Below, one piece after another: positions 1 to 10,993 of a DNA stretch of 64,000 bases. The DNA lies in assembly GCF_000758325.1 (NCBI RefSeq), contig NZ_CP009459.1:4278001-4342000 (forward strand), in the 5' to 3' direction. The translations under genes were made by a program, and so were the position numbers. The notes under the pieces were generated by a model that saw only the letters and a list, made by a program, of their open reading frames with translations, searched no databases and was not told where the DNA came from. The stretch is from Cedecea neteri. Lineage in GTDB: Bacteria > Pseudomonadota > Gammaproteobacteria > Enterobacterales > Enterobacteriaceae. Position 1 is the stretch's first letter. Each line of letters starts with the position of its first letter.

Positions 1-543
1 AAAAACATAATCAGCGGCGCAATACCAAAGCGTAGGCGAGGTTCGTAGGACAATGGCATCAAAGTTTGAAGGGTTTGATGTCGTCACCACCAGATCGACC
101 TCATGCTGATTAAGCATTTCGATCATAAACGGATTTCGTTTGACCCTGACATCCAGCGCCAGCTTGGGATATACCGAACTGATCCGGTTTAACAGGAACG
201 GTAAGATGGTATCTGCCGTTTCATCAGAGGCGCCAAGGGTAAGCGAGCCTTGCAGGTTGTTAAACATCAGTGAAGAGCACGCTTCATCATTGAAGCGAAG
301 GATTTTACGCGCATAGCCCAGCAGTTGAATGCCGTGCTCGGTGAGCAGTTTATTACGGCCGTGTCGGGCAAAAAGCTCTTTTCCAACTAATTGCTCAAGG
401 CGCTGCATCTGTTGGCTTACAGCGGATTGAGTACGGCACACTGCCGCTGCCGCCGCCGCAAAGGTATTGAGATCGGCGACTGCAACGAATGTCCTCAGCA
501 GATCGAGGTCGAGGTTCAGTATCGGACGATTTGCGTTAATCAT
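1..543 (-). CDS. lrhA: LysR-type regulator LrhA (partial)
   Basis: The minus-strand frame opens with ATG at 543 and runs off the left edge, giving about the first 181 residues of a protein usually a little over 310 long. A LysR winged helix-turn-helix fills residues 11-70, including the stretch [18 protein letters not shown], followed by the start of the effector domain. LrhA represses flhDC (motility) and type 1 fimbriae in E. coli. The residues seen are almost identical to the K-12 protein from memory, and the neighbour alaA is the expected one. The effector-domain C-terminus is not visible. Confidence 0.95.
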   Translation of the reverse strand, partial: MINANRPILNLDLDLLRTFVAVADLNTFAAAAAAVCRTQSAVSQQMQRLEQLVGKELFARHGRNKLLTEHGIQLLGYARKILRFNDEACSSLMFNNLQGSLTLGASDETADTILPFLLNRISSVYPKLALDVRVKRNPFMIEMLNQHEVDLVVTTSNPSNFDAIVLRTSPTLWYCAADYVF

Positions 544-1545
544 AATTTATTCACTAATAGGTTGCTCTTTCGAGTCTGCCCTGGTTGTATTGCTATGATT
601 TATCAAAGAGATAAAGCAATTCCTTTTACCGAATGTCTCCGGTAGTCTTGGCCGCATACGTTAGCGACGCTTCTGTTTGTTATTTTTGTATTCCCCGGCA
701 TGTCACAATTATCAGAAACACACCCTAACGGGATATTATGCAGGTCAGGATAAGAAAAAACCCACCAACTCATCCTACCAGTTAACTATTTTAAACCTGA
801 GTTATAACGGTGAATCAGCTCCGAAAAACGACTTTTAATAAGCTTTTATATGATTATTTAACGGGCTGGAGTACAGCGGCAGGCTTAAACCGGCCAAAAC
901 ACACAACCAGTTGAATAATAATAGAAATATTTTAAGAAGCCGACTTAACCACGCCGCTGGCGTAGCCAACGACATCCAAAACCTACCATTTTTCGTAGCC
1001 CATCTTACAGTAAAACATGATGTTTTATAACACTTATTACGAATTATCTGATCTTATTCTCTTTTTGTGGTTTCCACACTGTTGATTATTTACAACGTTT
1101 TTTGAAGTCAGCCACAGACTATAATAAAAGACACTTAATTATTGCCGAGGTATTTATCTATTACATTGACCAATCTTTTGATATACATCTCTTTAACTAC
1201 ATTTTCATTGTTCCATTAATATTTCAGGCATGAATATTAATTTTTCCTTATGTTTGGCGACAACGCATTCACATTGGCAGCAGCTCCCCCTCCACACAAA
1301 GCAATAAGCAGTGAATACCATTACAACATAGCGACACGATTAGTTTATAAACCCAACATAAATAAAATTTATAGTTTTTTTAACCATTAATTTTTTTAAA
1401 TTGCGTCACACGCTTATACATTGTGCTGTAAAGATAAATTGCATTTCTTCAAGTCCCATCCTTCAAATCTCGCTTAAGCAGGAGTACATTGTGGCGGTGC
1501 GCTTCCACGGCAGGACGCGAAATTAACAACAAAGGTCAAAGCTTC
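544..1545. other. lrhA-alaA intergenic region, about 1 kb, AT-rich
   Basis: No convincing gene is seen in this 1-kb gap between divergent lrhA and alaA. It is clearly richer in A and T than its flanks, especially 1000-1460, with runs such as TTTTTTAAATT near 1390. A long regulatory region upstream of lrhA is also the arrangement in E. coli, where H-NS-type silencing and LrhA autoregulation are known. A short reading frame at 391-645 is antisense to lrhA and is not supported. The last 60 bases are an in-frame extension of alaA without a good ribosome site, treated here as leader. Confidence 0.7.
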
Positions 1546-2760
1546 ATGTCCCCCATCGAAAAATCCAGCAAACTTGATAATGTCTGTTATGACATCCGTG
1601 GCCCGGTACTCAAAGAGGCAAAACGCCTTGAAGAAGAAGGCAACAAAGTGCTTAAACTCAACATCGGTAACCCCGCGCCGTTCGGTTTCGAAGCGCCGGA
1701 TGAGATCCTTGTTGATGTGATCCGTAATCTTCCGACCGCCCAGGGATATTGCGACTCCAAAGGGCTTTTCTCTGCCCGTAAAGCCATCATGCAGCATTAT
1801 CAGGCTCGTGGGATGCGGGATGTCACGACGGAAGATATCTATATCGGGAATGGCGTTTCCGAACTGATCGTCCAGTCGATGCAGGCGCTGCTAAACAGTG
1901 GCGACGAGATGCTGGTTCCCGCGCCAGACTACCCGCTTTGGACAGCTGCCGTTTCTTTGTCCAGCGGCAAAGCCGTGCATTATCTGTGTGATGAAAGCTC
2001 TGACTGGTTCCCGGACCTCGACGATATTCGCGCTAAAATCACGCCACGCACGCGTGGCATTGTGATTATTAACCCAAACAACCCTACCGGCGCCGTTTAC
2101 TCCAAAGAGTTGCTGTTAGAGATTGTCGAGATTGCGCGCCAGCATAATCTGATCATCTTTGCCGATGAGATTTACGACAAAATCCTTTATGACGATGCCG
2201 AGCATCACTCGATCGCAGCCCTGGCACCGGATCTGTTAACCATTACCTTCAACGGCCTGTCAAAAACCTACCGCGTTGCCGGTTTCCGCCAGGGCTGGAT
2301 GGTGCTTAACGGGCCGAAGAAACACGCGAAAGGCTATATTGAAGGTCTGGAAATGTTAGCCTCAATGCGCCTGTGCGCCAACGTCCCCGCCCAGCATGCT
2401 ATTCAGACCGCGCTGGGGGGATACCAGAGCATTAGCGAGTTTATCGTGCCTGGTGGCCGTCTGTACGAACAGCGTAACCGTGCCTGGGAACTGATCAACG
2501 AAATCCCCGGCGTCTCCTGCGTTAAGCCTCGTGGGGCGCTGTATATGTTCCCGAAAATTGACGCAAAACGCTTCAATATTCATGACGACCAGAAAATGGT
2601 GCTGGACTTCCTGCTGCAGGAAAAGGTTCTGCTGGTTCAGGGTACGGCATTTAACTGGCCGTGGCCGGATCACGTACGCATTGTGACTCTGCCGCGCATT
2701 GATGATCTGGAAATGTCGATATCCAAGCTGGGGCGTTTCCTCGGGCATTACCATCAGTAA
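1546..2760 (+). CDS. alaA: glutamate-pyruvate aminotransferase AlaA
   Basis: This 404-residue class I/II PLP aminotransferase transfers the amino group of glutamate to pyruvate to make alanine in the cytoplasm. The motif GLSKTYRVAGFRQGW around residue 240 holds the PLP lysine, and NPNNPTGA is the usual substrate-binding segment. The frame is open back to 1489, but the family start is the ATG at 1546 (MSPIEKSSK), preceded by an AAAGG-type ribosome site. Length and sequence match K-12 AlaA closely. A GC-rich hairpin follows the stop codon, and yfbR begins 75 bases downstream on the same strand. Confidence 0.97.
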   Translation: MSPIEKSSKLDNVCYDIRGPVLKEAKRLEEEGNKVLKLNIGNPAPFGFEAPDEILVDVIRNLPTAQGYCDSKGLFSARKAIMQHYQARGMRDVTTEDIYIGNGVSELIVQSMQALLNSGDEMLVPAPDYPLWTAAVSLSSGKAVHYLCDESSDWFPDLDDIRAKITPRTRGIVIINPNNPTGAVYSKELLLEIVEIARQHNLIIFADEIYDKILYDDAEHHSIAALAPDLLTITFNGLSKTYRVAGFRQGWMVLNGPKKHAKGYIEGLEMLASMRLCANVPAQHAIQTALGGYQSISEFIVPGGRLYEQRNRAWELINEIPGVSCVKPRGALYMFPKIDAKRFNIHDDQKMVLDFLLQEKVLLVQGTAFNWPWPDHVRIVTLPRIDDLEMSISKLGRFLGHYHQ

Positions 2761-2767
2761 ACCTTTT

Positions 2768-2788
2768 GGGGGCATTTGCAATGCCCCC
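2768..2788 (+). terminator. stem-loop after alaA
   Basis: A perfect 9-bp inverted repeat (GGGGGCATT and AATGCCCCC) with a 3-base loop lies just after the alaA stop. The following sequence is CT-rich rather than a clean T run, so it may only attenuate transcription into yfbR. Confidence 0.55.
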
Positions 2789-2835
2789 CTTCTCCCCTCA
2801 CAATGACGTCACCAAGTTGTTACCGCGAGAACGTC

Positions 2836-3435
2836 ATGAGTCAGAGCCATTTCTTTGCCCACCTCTCCCGCCTGAAGCTGATTAACCGCTGGCCGCTGAT
2901 GCGAAATGTCCGCACCGAGAACGTATCCGAACACAGCCTGCAGGTCGCCATGGTTGCCCATGCCCTCGCCGCTATCAAAAATCGCAAGTTTAACGGCAAC
3001 GTAAATGCCGAACGTATTGCGCTGCTGGCGATGTATCACGACGCCAGCGAGGTGCTGACCGGGGATCTCCCTACGCCGGTAAAATACTTCAATTCGCAAA
3101 TCGCACACGAATACAAAGCCATTGAAAAGATTGCGCAGCAGAAGCTAATCGAAATGGTGCCGGAAGAGCTACGTGATATCTGGGCACCGCTGATTGACGA
3201 GCACAGCTACAGTGAAGAAGAGAAAGCGCTGGTGAAACAGGCCGATGCGTTATGCGCTTATCTGAAATGCCTGGAAGAGCTGTCGGCCGGGAACAACGAG
3301 TTTCTGCTGGCGAAAAGTCGCCTGGAAAAAACGCTGGCCGACCGCCACAGCCCGGAGATGGATTATTTTATGCAGGTCTTTGTGCCTAGCTTCCAGCTTT
3401 CTCTGGATGAAATCAGCCAGGATTCGCCGCTTTAA
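2836..3435 (+). CDS. yfbR: 5'-deoxynucleotidase YfbR
   Basis: This 199-residue HD-domain phosphohydrolase removes phosphate from deoxyribonucleoside 5'-monophosphates such as dAMP and acts in nucleotide salvage and the alternative dCTP-to-dUMP route. The metal-binding pattern is visible: VSEHSLQ with His33, and [11 protein letters not shown] with His68-Asp69. The frame is open from 2776, but the conserved start is the ATG at 2836 ([10 protein letters not shown]), giving the same length as the E. coli enzyme. It follows alaA and converges with yfbS. Confidence 0.96.
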   Translation: MSQSHFFAHLSRLKLINRWPLMRNVRTENVSEHSLQVAMVAHALAAIKNRKFNGNVNAERIALLAMYHDASEVLTGDLPTPVKYFNSQIAHEYKAIEKIAQQKLIEMVPEELRDIWAPLIDEHSYSEEEKALVKQADALCAYLKCLEELSAGNNEFLLAKSRLEKTLADRHSPEMDYFMQVFVPSFQLSLDEISQDSPL

Positions 3436-3475
3436 ACACGTCCCATCTGCCGAAGCGAAATCAGGATAATGTTTT

Positions 3476-3511
3476 CCCCTTCTCCCTTACAGGGAGAAGG
3501 CCGGGATGAGG
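3476..3511. repeat. short GGGTGAGGG-family hairpin repeat
   Basis: CCTTCTCCCT and GGGAGAAGG form a stem, followed by GGGATGAGGG. This is a degenerate single unit of the intergenic repeat family found at six other places in the window. It sits between the convergent stops of yfbR and yfbS and may end both transcripts. Confidence 0.6.
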
Positions 3512-3518
3512 GTAAATA

Positions 3519-5351
3519 TCAGAACGGGAACAGCATCGGCACCATCACCACGCTGACGATCATCACAATCACGGTAAACGGCACGCCGAGCTTCACGAAG
3601 TCGCTGAACTTATAGTTTCCTGGCCCCAGCACCAGCGTGTTCACCGGTGAAGAGACTGGCGTCATAAACGCCGCAGAAGCCGCCATCGCCACAATCATCG
3701 CAAACGGATAAGGCGACACCCCCATTGATTTCGCCGCGGCCAGCGCAATAGGTGCCATCAATACTGCCGTGGCGGTATTAGAAATAAATAACCCGATAGC
3801 CGCACACATCACAAACAGGCACACCAGCATGATATAGGGGCCGTAGCCGCCGCCAAATTCCATCAGTCCATGAACGATCAGATCCACCCCGCCGGTTTTC
3901 TGCAGCGCCAGAGCGAAAGGCATCATCCCGACAATCAAAATAATGCTCGGCCAGTGAATCGCTTTGTAGGCGCTTTCCATATCAATACAGCGGAATTTGC
4001 CCATCAACAAGCAGGCGATAATCGCGGCAATGGGATTCGGTATTTCGTCGGTTAGCATCAGCGCCACCATCAGCGCCAGGCAGAAAATCGCATGAGGTGC
4101 CTGGCTGTGGGCCGGGGAGGCATCCTGCTCTTCCACAGGCAGACTCAGCACCAGGAAATCACGGTTCTGCTGTGAAAGCTGGTTGATCAGCTTCCAGTCT
4201 CCAACCACCAGCATAATGTCGCCCAACTGGATAGGTTCATCCACCAGCACCCCTTCCATGGCTTCGCCCGCTCGCCGCAGGCCAACAACGTTAAGGCCGT
4301 AGCGGGTTCGGAAAGCCATTTCTCGCAAAGTCTGCCCGGTGAGCCCTGACTCTGGCAGCAGAGAAACTTCTGCCATCCCCACATCCAGCGCCTGATCGGA
4401 GAAATACTCCCCGCGAAGGATCATTGGCTCCAGCATTTGTTCCCCGCAGAACTCTCGCAAATCAACCTCAGAGGCCGACATGTCAATCAGCAGTACATCG
4501 CGGGCGCGGAATTCCGTACCGCCGGTCACGTTGACAATAACGCGCCGGAAACGGCGCCAGCGCTCCAGGCCAATAACGTTCGCGCCGTAGCGTTCACGCA
4601 GCTTTAAATCATCCAGACGATGGCCAACCATCGGTGAGCCAGGGCGAATAGCCAACCGGCGAGCCCGCCCGGTCAGACGATATTCTTTTATCAGATCTCG
4701 AAATGAACGGCGCTTCCAGCTCTCTTTCCCCGCCTCTTCTCCCTGCCCTTTAAGCGCGAAACGCGCCACCAGCATATAAAGAATGCCCAGCACCAGCACC
4801 GCCAGGCCAATCGGCGTCACGCTAAAGAACTGAAACCCCTCCAGCCCTTCACGAAGCAGTTCACTGTTGATCACCAGGTTAGGCGGCGTCGCGACCAGCG
4901 TCATCATGCCGCTTATCAGCCCGGCAAAACTGAGCGGCATCATCAGCCGGGAAGGCGAAATTTTCATGCGCATGGAAACGCTGAGCACCACCGGAATAAA
5001 AATCGCCACCACGCCGGTGGAGCTCATAAATGCCCCCAACCCGGCCACCGTCACCATCAGCAGGATCAGCATTTTGGTTTCGCTGCTCCCCGCCACATCC
5101 ACCAGCCAGCTTCCCATCTTGGTGGCTACGCCGGTGCGCACCAGCCCATCGCCAATAATGAACAGCGCGGCAATCAGAATCACGTTGGGATCGCTAAAGC
5201 CGGAAAATGCTTCGCTGAGACTTAACGTTCCGCTGAGCACAAAAGCAACAATCACCAACAGCGCCACCGCGTCCATACGCATTTTTCCGGTCGCAAACAG
5301 CAGAACGGCAACCGCCAGTAACGACAACACCCAAATGAGTTCCGAATTCAA
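3519..5351 (-). CDS. yfbS: SLC13/DASS-family permease YfbS with two RCK_C domains
   Basis: This is a 610-residue inner-membrane protein. Hydrophobic helices occupy roughly residues 1-200 and 420-610, and between them lie two TrkA-C (RCK_C) regulatory domains at about 215-385. The TM segments contain paired re-entrant motifs typical of divalent anion:sodium symporters ([11 protein letters not shown], and [16 protein letters not shown] near the end). Length and sequence match E. coli YfbS. The transported substrate is not established, so the call stops at family level. Its ATG lies 91 bases from the yfbT stop, with a terminator in between. Confidence 0.92.
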   Translation of the reverse strand: MNSELIWVLSLLAVAVLLFATGKMRMDAVALLVIVAFVLSGTLSLSEAFSGFSDPNVILIAALFIIGDGLVRTGVATKMGSWLVDVAGSSETKMLILLMVTVAGLGAFMSSTGVVAIFIPVVLSVSMRMKISPSRLMMPLSFAGLISGMMTLVATPPNLVINSELLREGLEGFQFFSVTPIGLAVLVLGILYMLVARFALKGQGEEAGKESWKRRSFRDLIKEYRLTGRARRLAIRPGSPMVGHRLDDLKLRERYGANVIGLERWRRFRRVIVNVTGGTEFRARDVLLIDMSASEVDLREFCGEQMLEPMILRGEYFSDQALDVGMAEVSLLPESGLTGQTLREMAFRTRYGLNVVGLRRAGEAMEGVLVDEPIQLGDIMLVVGDWKLINQLSQQNRDFLVLSLPVEEQDASPAHSQAPHAIFCLALMVALMLTDEIPNPIAAIIACLLMGKFRCIDMESAYKAIHWPSIILIVGMMPFALALQKTGGVDLIVHGLMEFGGGYGPYIMLVCLFVMCAAIGLFISNTATAVLMAPIALAAAKSMGVSPYPFAMIVAMAASAAFMTPVSSPVNTLVLGPGNYKFSDFVKLGVPFTVIVMIVSVVMVPMLFPF

Positions 5352-5406
5352 AACGAGTCCCTGAATGGCTGAATATTGGTGAATTGAATGTAGACGAGAA
5401 TGCCAT

Positions 5407-5430
5407 AAAAAAACCCCGCAAATGCGGGGT
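5407..5430 (-). terminator. rho-independent terminator after yfbT
   Basis: Read on the minus strand, ACCCCGC, a 4-base loop and GCGGGGT are followed by a run of seven T. It ends the yfbU-yfbT unit before yfbS. Confidence 0.85.
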
Positions 5431-5442
5431 TAAATCATGGGA

Positions 5443-6102
5443 TTAGTGTTTTCTTAACACTTCGACGACTCCGTCCGGGGATTTCTGGACGAGCAGTTCG
5501 GTGAGGGACGTGAGAACGTAATCCACGTGCTCAAGCCGGGGTGTATCCGCCGGGGCGTTGACCGCTATTACGTGACAACCTGCTGCCAGTCCTGAAAGCA
5601 CGCCCGCAGGGGCATCTTCAACGACAACGCACTCTTCCGGCTCCAGGCCAAGCAGCTGCGCGCCAAGTAAATAGGCATCCGGCTCAGGTTTACCGCGTGC
5701 AACGCGTTCCGCCGTCACAAACACTTCCGGCTCCGGCAGCCCACCGGCCAGGCGACGAGCGAATGCCACCGGCACGGAACCTGAAGTGACAATGGCCCAC
5801 GGAATACCAGCCTCGTTAAGATGAGCCAGCAGCTCCGCCGCTCCCGGCAGCGCGACAATGCCGTCGGTATCTTCAGACTCAAGCTTTTCCAAACGCAGGA
5901 ACTCCTGCTGAATTTCTTCCTCAGAAGCACCGGCCATAAAGTGGCGCAGTGAGGTAATCGCCTGCTTGCCGTGGATGAAGCCTAATACTTCTTCCGGGGA
6001 AATATTAAAACGCTTTGCCCAGTTTACCCACGCGCGTTCAACGGCGGGAAGAGAGTCAACCAGCGTACCATCCAAATCAAACAAGAAACCTTTACACTTC
6101 AC
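5443..6102 (-). CDS. hxpA: HAD-family sugar phosphatase HxpA (YfbT)
   Basis: This 219-residue HAD hydrolase of the beta-phosphoglucomutase-like group has the nucleophile motif FDLDGTLVDS (Asp9 and Asp11), a second motif IVTSGS and a third EDAPAGVLSG. The E. coli homologue dephosphorylates hexitol and other sugar phosphates. I chose the GTG at 6102 because GAGGAGAG sits about 8 bases upstream and it aligns with the family N-terminus; the longer frame opening at 6138 would overlap yfbU. The gap to yfbU is 13 bases, so the two are probably co-transcribed. Confidence 0.9.
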   Translation of the reverse strand: MKCKGFLFDLDGTLVDSLPAVERAWVNWAKRFNISPEEVLGFIHGKQAITSLRHFMAGASEEEIQQEFLRLEKLESEDTDGIVALPGAAELLAHLNEAGIPWAIVTSGSVPVAFARRLAGGLPEPEVFVTAERVARGKPEPDAYLLGAQLLGLEPEECVVVEDAPAGVLSGLAAGCHVIAVNAPADTPRLEHVDYVLTSLTELLVQKSPDGVVEVLRKH

Positions 6103-6115
6103 TACGCATCTCTCC

Positions 6116-6682
<567 letters not shown>

Positions 6683-6705
6683 TTATATGCGCAACCGCAG
6701 GGTAA

Positions 6706-7161
6706 TTACAAATCATCCAGGAAAGTTTTATCCAGCTGTTTAAACGCGCGCTTCAGCACGTCCGCCAGCGCCTGGTAGTCTGGCTTGCCTTCCACCGGCG
6801 CCAGTGCCTGCCCGGCTTCCTGAAGCTTCATGCGAACGTCATAAAACCACTGTAAGGTCGACGGCGGTAACGGCGTGACCGAGCGTTTGCCCAACCACCA
6901 CAGCCCCTGCATCGGCAGGCTACAGGCAAAGAGTGCCGTCGCCACCGCCGGACCAAGCTGGCCGCCCAGCGCGATTTGCCATGTCAGGGTAAATACCGCC
7001 AGCGGTGGCATAAAGCGGATGGCATAGCGGGTGGCGCGTATCACACGGTTTTCAATAAATACCGGCGCCAGACGCTTATCCAGCGGCCAGGTCTTCGAGT
7101 AGTGTTGCCCACGTCCGAACAGGCTAAACCAGCTTACATGGCTATTCTGGGGTGTCGACAT
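6706..7161 (-). CDS. yfbV: inner-membrane protein YfbV (UPF0208)
   Basis: This 151-residue protein has two hydrophobic segments at about residues 47-65 and 69-90, followed by a cytoplasmic C-terminal half. In E. coli, YfbV has been linked to chromosome Ter-macrodomain insulation. Length and sequence agree with the K-12 homologue. It is transcribed divergently from ackA, as in E. coli. Confidence 0.92.
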   Translation of the reverse strand: MSTPQNSHVSWFSLFGRGQHYSKTWPLDKRLAPVFIENRVIRATRYAIRFMPPLAVFTLTWQIALGGQLGPAVATALFACSLPMQGLWWLGKRSVTPLPPSTLQWFYDVRMKLQEAGQALAPVEGKPDYQALADVLKRAFKQLDKTFLDDL

Positions 7162-7499
7162 GGCTCATACCTCAACTCTACGTATAAAAAATAAAATAAT
7201 ACTGTAACTCAACAACTCTAAATGACATCGTTCAAAAAATTTTGTCTTTCCGAGCCGCTATCTGCTACCCTGTGCCGGCCTTTGATGGCCGTAGTTGGGA
7301 AACCACAAGCTGTCAAACATTCTTTTACATCGCCGTGACCTGCAGCTTCAGGAATATGGCGTAAACTCTGAGTAATTTTATTCGCCATGCCGAAAAACAC
7401 TTCTGGCATGACGTTAATCATAAATGTCCGCGTCATCATGCGCTACGCTGATAGACTCACTGACGTTTTTTTAGCCACGTATCAAAAATAGGTACTTCC
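7162..7499. other. yfbV-ackA divergent promoter region
   Basis: This 338-bp gap carries the divergent promoters for yfbV and ackA-pta. A minus-strand frame at 7218-7439 has no family signature and I do not call it. The ackA ribosome site is the AGGT just before 7500. No operator could be assigned with confidence by eye. Confidence 0.6.
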
Positions 7500-8702
7500 A
7501 TGTCGAGTAAGCTAGTACTGGTTCTGAACTGCGGTAGCTCATCCCTGAAATTCGCAATTATCGATGCTGTAAACGGTGAAGAGTACCTTTCTGGTTTAGC
7601 AGAGTGTTTCCACCTTCCTGAAGCCCGTATCAAGTGGAAGCTGGACGGCGCTAAACAAGAAGCGGCTCTGGGTGCAGGTGCCGCTCACAGCGAAGCTCTT
7701 AACTTCATCGTTAATAAAATTCTGGCAGAAAAACCAGAATTGTCCGCTCAGTTGACCGCAATTGGTCACCGTATCGTACACGGCGGTGAAAAATACACCA
7801 GCTCCGTAGTTATCGATGATTCCGTGATTCAGGGTATCAAAGATTCAGCCTCTTTTGCACCGCTGCATAACCCGGCTCATCTGATCGGTATCGCTGAAGC
7901 CCTGAAATCCTTCCCTAACCTGGCTGATAAAAACGTTGCCGTGTTCGACACCGCGTTCCATCAGACCATGCCGGAAGAATCTTTCCTCTACGCTCTGCCG
8001 TACAAACTGTACAAAGAGCACGGCGTTCGTCGCTACGGCGCACACGGCACCAGCCACTTCTACGTGACTCAGGAAGCCGCAAAAATGCTGAACAAGCCGG
8101 TTGATGAACTGAACATCATCACCTGCCACCTGGGCAACGGCGGTTCCGTTTCTGCTATCCGTAACGGCAAATGTGTTGATACCTCCATGGGTCTGACCCC
8201 GCTGGAAGGTCTGGTGATGGGTACCCGCTCCGGCGACATCGACCCGGCTATCATCTTCCACCTGCACGATGCCCTGGGCATGAGCGTAGAAGACATCAAC
8301 AAAATGCTGACCAAAGAATCCGGCCTGCTGGGTCTGACCGAAGTGACCAGCGACTGCCGTTACGTTGAAGACAACTACGCAACGAAAGAAGACGCTAAAC
8401 GTGCAATGGACGTTTACTGCCACCGTCTGGCGAAATACATCGGTTCCTACACCGCGCTGATGGATGGTCGTCTGGACGCCGTTGTCTTCACCGGTGGTAT
8501 CGGTGAAAACGCTGCAATGGTGCGCGAGCTGTCCCTGGGCAAACTGGGCGTACTGGGCTTCGACGTTGATCACGAGCGCAACCTGGCTGCACGTTTCGGC
8601 AAGTCTGGCTTCATCAACAAGGAAGGTACCCGCCCGGCGGTGGTTATCACCACCAACGAAGAGCTGGTCATCGCTCAGGATGCATCCCGCCTGACCGCCT
8701 GA
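7500..8702 (+). CDS. ackA: acetate kinase AckA
   Basis: This 400-residue acetokinase interconverts acetyl phosphate plus ADP with acetate plus ATP. Signature segments are [12 protein letters not shown] at the N-terminus, [20 protein letters not shown], and the nucleotide-binding [12 protein letters not shown] near residue 330. Length equals the E. coli enzyme. Codon use is highly biased, as expected for an abundant enzyme. It lies 85 bases before pta, with a hairpin between them. Confidence 0.98.
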   Translation: MSSKLVLVLNCGSSSLKFAIIDAVNGEEYLSGLAECFHLPEARIKWKLDGAKQEAALGAGAAHSEALNFIVNKILAEKPELSAQLTAIGHRIVHGGEKYTSSVVIDDSVIQGIKDSASFAPLHNPAHLIGIAEALKSFPNLADKNVAVFDTAFHQTMPEESFLYALPYKLYKEHGVRRYGAHGTSHFYVTQEAAKMLNKPVDELNIITCHLGNGGSVSAIRNGKCVDTSMGLTPLEGLVMGTRSGDIDPAIIFHLHDALGMSVEDINKMLTKESGLLGLTEVTSDCRYVEDNYATKEDAKRAMDVYCHRLAKYIGSYTALMDGRLDAVVFTGGIGENAAMVRELSLGKLGVLGFDVDHERNLAARFGKSGFINKEGTRPAVVITTNEELVIAQDASRLTA

Positions 8703-8709
8703 TTCCCTC

Positions 8710-8739
8710 ACCGCCAGCCTTAGCTGGCGGTGTTGTTTT
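8710..8739 (+). terminator. ackA-pta intercistronic stem-loop
   Basis: A perfect 9-bp stem (ACCGCCAGC and GCTGGCGGT) with loop CTTA is followed by the T-rich GTTGTTTT. It could partly terminate transcription or stabilise the upstream ackA message. Confidence 0.65.
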
Positions 8740-8787
8740 CTGAGTCGAGTGAGCATATCTGCTCGCGAAAACGAAAGAGGTTATACC

Positions 8788-10929
8788 GTGTCCCGTACTA
8801 TTATGCTGATCCCTACCGGAACCAGCGTCGGCCTTACCAGCGTAAGCCTTGGCGTTATCCGTGCTATGGAACAAAAAGGCGTTCGCCTGAGCGTGTTCAA
8901 ACCTATCGCCCAGCCGCGTACCGGTGGCGATACGCCGGACCAGACCACCAGCATCATCCGTGCTAACTCCACCATCCCGGCCGCTGAGCCGCTGCACATG
9001 AGCCACGTTGAGTCTCTGCTGTCCAGCAACCAGCAGGACGTGCTGATGGAAGAGATCATCGCCAACTACCACAACAGCAGCAAAGACGCTGAAGTGGTGC
9101 TGGTTGAAGGTCTGGTGCCAACCCGTAAACACCAGTTTGCGCAGGCGCTGAACTATGAAATCGCCAAAACCCTGAACGCAGAAATTGTCTTCGTCATGTC
9201 TCTGGGCAACGACTCTCCGGAGCAGCTGAAAGAGCGTATCGAACTGACCCGCAGCAGCTTTGGCGGCAGCAAAAACACCAACATCACCGGCGTGATCATC
9301 AACAAGCTGAACGCCCCGGTGGATGAGCAAGGCCGCACCCGCCCTGATCTGTCCGAAATCTTCGACGATTCCAGCAAAGCAAGCATCGCGAACATCGATC
9401 CTAAGCAGCTGTTTGCCGACAGCCCGCTGCCGGTTCTGGGCTGCGTGCCGTGGAGCTTCGAGCTGATTGCCACCCGTGCAATCGATATGGCTCGTCACCT
9501 GAACGCGACCATCGTTAACGAAGGCGACATCAACACCCGCCGCGTGAAGTCCGTGACCTTCTGTGCGCGCAGCATTCCGCACATGCTGGAACACTTCCGC
9601 CCTGGCTCTCTGCTGGTCACCTCCGCAGATCGCCCGGACGTGCTGGTTGCTGCTTGCCTGGCCGCCATGAACGGCGTGGAAATCGGCGCTATCCTGCTGA
9701 CCGGTGGTTACGAAATGGACCCACGCATCAGCAAGCTGTGCGAGCGTGCTTTCGCCACCGGCCTGCCGCTGTTCATGGTTGAAACCAACACCTGGCAGAC
9801 CTCTCTGAGCCTGCAGAGCTTCAACCTGGAAGTCCCAACCGACGACCATCAGCGTATCGAAAAAGTGCAGGAATATGTGGCCAGCCACATCGATGCTAAC
9901 TGGATCGAATCCCTGACCGCGACCTCCGAGCGCAGCCGTCGTCTGTCTCCTCCAGCGTTCCGTTACCAGCTCACCGAACTGGCTCGCAAAGCTGGTAAAC
10001 GCGTCGTGCTGCCGGAAGGTGACGAACCGCGTACCGTAAAAGCAGCAGCCATCTGTGCTGAGCGCGGTATCGCTACCTGTGTACTGCTGGGTAACCCGGA
10101 TGAAATCACCCGTGTTGCTGCGGCGCAGGGCGTTGAGCTGGGCGCAGGCATCGAAATCGTTGATCCAGAAGTGGTTCGCGAAAGCTATGTTGCCCGCCTG
10201 GTTGAGCTGCGTAAGAGCAAAGGCATGACCGAAGCCGTTGCCCGCGAGCAGCTGGAAGACAACGTTGTGCTGGGCACCCTGATGCTTGAGCAGGACGAAG
10301 TTGACGGCCTGGTTTCCGGCGCGGTTCACACCACCGCCAACACCATCCGTCCACCGCTGCAGCTTATCAAAACCGCACCGGGCAGTTCTCTGGTTTCTTC
10401 CGTGTTCTTCATGCTGCTGCCTGAACAGGTTTATGTTTACGGCGACTGTGCGATCAACCCGGATCCAACCGCAGAACAGCTGGCAGAAATCGCGATTCAG
10501 TCCGCTGACTCCGCTGCCGCTTTCGGTATCGACCCACGCGTTGCAATGCTCTCCTACTCCACCGGTAACTCCGGCGCGGGTAGCGACGTTGAGAAAGTGC
10601 GTGAAGCCACCCGTATCGCTCAGGAAAAACGTCCTGATCTGGTCATCGATGGCCCACTGCAGTATGACGCTGCGGTTATGGCTGACGTGGCTAAGTCTAA
10701 GGCACCAAACTCTCCTGTTGCGGGCCGTGCGACCGTGTTCATCTTCCCTGACCTGAACACCGGGAACACCACCTACAAAGCGGTACAGCGTTCTGCAGAC
10801 CTGATCTCAATCGGGCCAATGCTGCAGGGTATGCGCAAGCCGGTTAACGACCTGTCCCGTGGCGCGCTGGTAGACGATATCGTCTACACCATCGCTCTGA
10901 CCGCGATTCAGTCCGCTCAGCAAGCGTAA
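8788..10929 (+). CDS. pta: phosphate acetyltransferase Pta (long form)
   Basis: This 713-residue enzyme makes acetyl phosphate from acetyl-CoA and phosphate, partnering AckA in overflow metabolism. It has the three-part enterobacterial layout: an N-terminal P-loop-like domain ([12 protein letters not shown] near residue 10), a DRTGG regulatory domain in the middle, and the catalytic PTA_PTB domain at about 390-713. The start is the GTG at 8788, with GAAAGAGG 7 bases upstream, matching the K-12 start. The ATG frame opening at 8749 has no ribosome site. Confidence 0.97.
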   Translation: MSRTIMLIPTGTSVGLTSVSLGVIRAMEQKGVRLSVFKPIAQPRTGGDTPDQTTSIIRANSTIPAAEPLHMSHVESLLSSNQQDVLMEEIIANYHNSSKDAEVVLVEGLVPTRKHQFAQALNYEIAKTLNAEIVFVMSLGNDSPEQLKERIELTRSSFGGSKNTNITGVIINKLNAPVDEQGRTRPDLSEIFDDSSKASIANIDPKQLFADSPLPVLGCVPWSFELIATRAIDMARHLNATIVNEGDINTRRVKSVTFCARSIPHMLEHFRPGSLLVTSADRPDVLVAACLAAMNGVEIGAILLTGGYEMDPRISKLCERAFATGLPLFMVETNTWQTSLSLQSFNLEVPTDDHQRIEKVQEYVASHIDANWIESLTATSERSRRLSPPAFRYQLTELARKAGKRVVLPEGDEPRTVKAAAICAERGIATCVLLGNPDEITRVAAAQGVELGAGIEIVDPEVVRESYVARLVELRKSKGMTEAVAREQLEDNVVLGTLMLEQDEVDGLVSGAVHTTANTIRPPLQLIKTAPGSSLVSSVFFMLLPEQVYVYGDCAINPDPTAEQLAEIAIQSADSAAAFGIDPRVAMLSYSTGNSGAGSDVEKVREATRIAQEKRPDLVIDGPLQYDAAVMADVAKSKAPNSPVAGRATVFIFPDLNTGNTTYKAVQRSADLISIGPMLQGMRKPVNDLSRGALVDDIVYTIALTAIQSAQQA

Positions 10930-10946
10930 GCTCACTGAGGCGCAAA

Positions 10947-10977
10947 AAAGGCAGCCAGATGGCTGCCTTTTCTTTTT
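10947..10977. terminator. bidirectional terminator between pta and the transketolase operon
   Basis: AAAGGCAGCC, loop AGAT and GGCTGCCTTT form a 10-bp perfect stem. It has T-rich sequence on the right and A-rich sequence on the left, so it can end both pta and the convergent operon that stops at 10994. Confidence 0.88.
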
Positions 10978-10993
10978 CACTCATCTTTGGCTA

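Noticed and set aside
7218-7439. 73-residue gene in the yfbV-ackA gap
   Set aside because: It has no family signature, no good ribosome site, and lies in a known divergent promoter region.
7845-8756. 303-residue open frame antisense to ackA
   Set aside because: It overlaps ackA and shows only a low-complexity shadow translation.
8668-10329. 553-residue open frame antisense to pta
   Set aside because: It lies entirely opposite a highly expressed, codon-biased gene, and its translation has no recognisable domain. It is a GC/codon-bias shadow.
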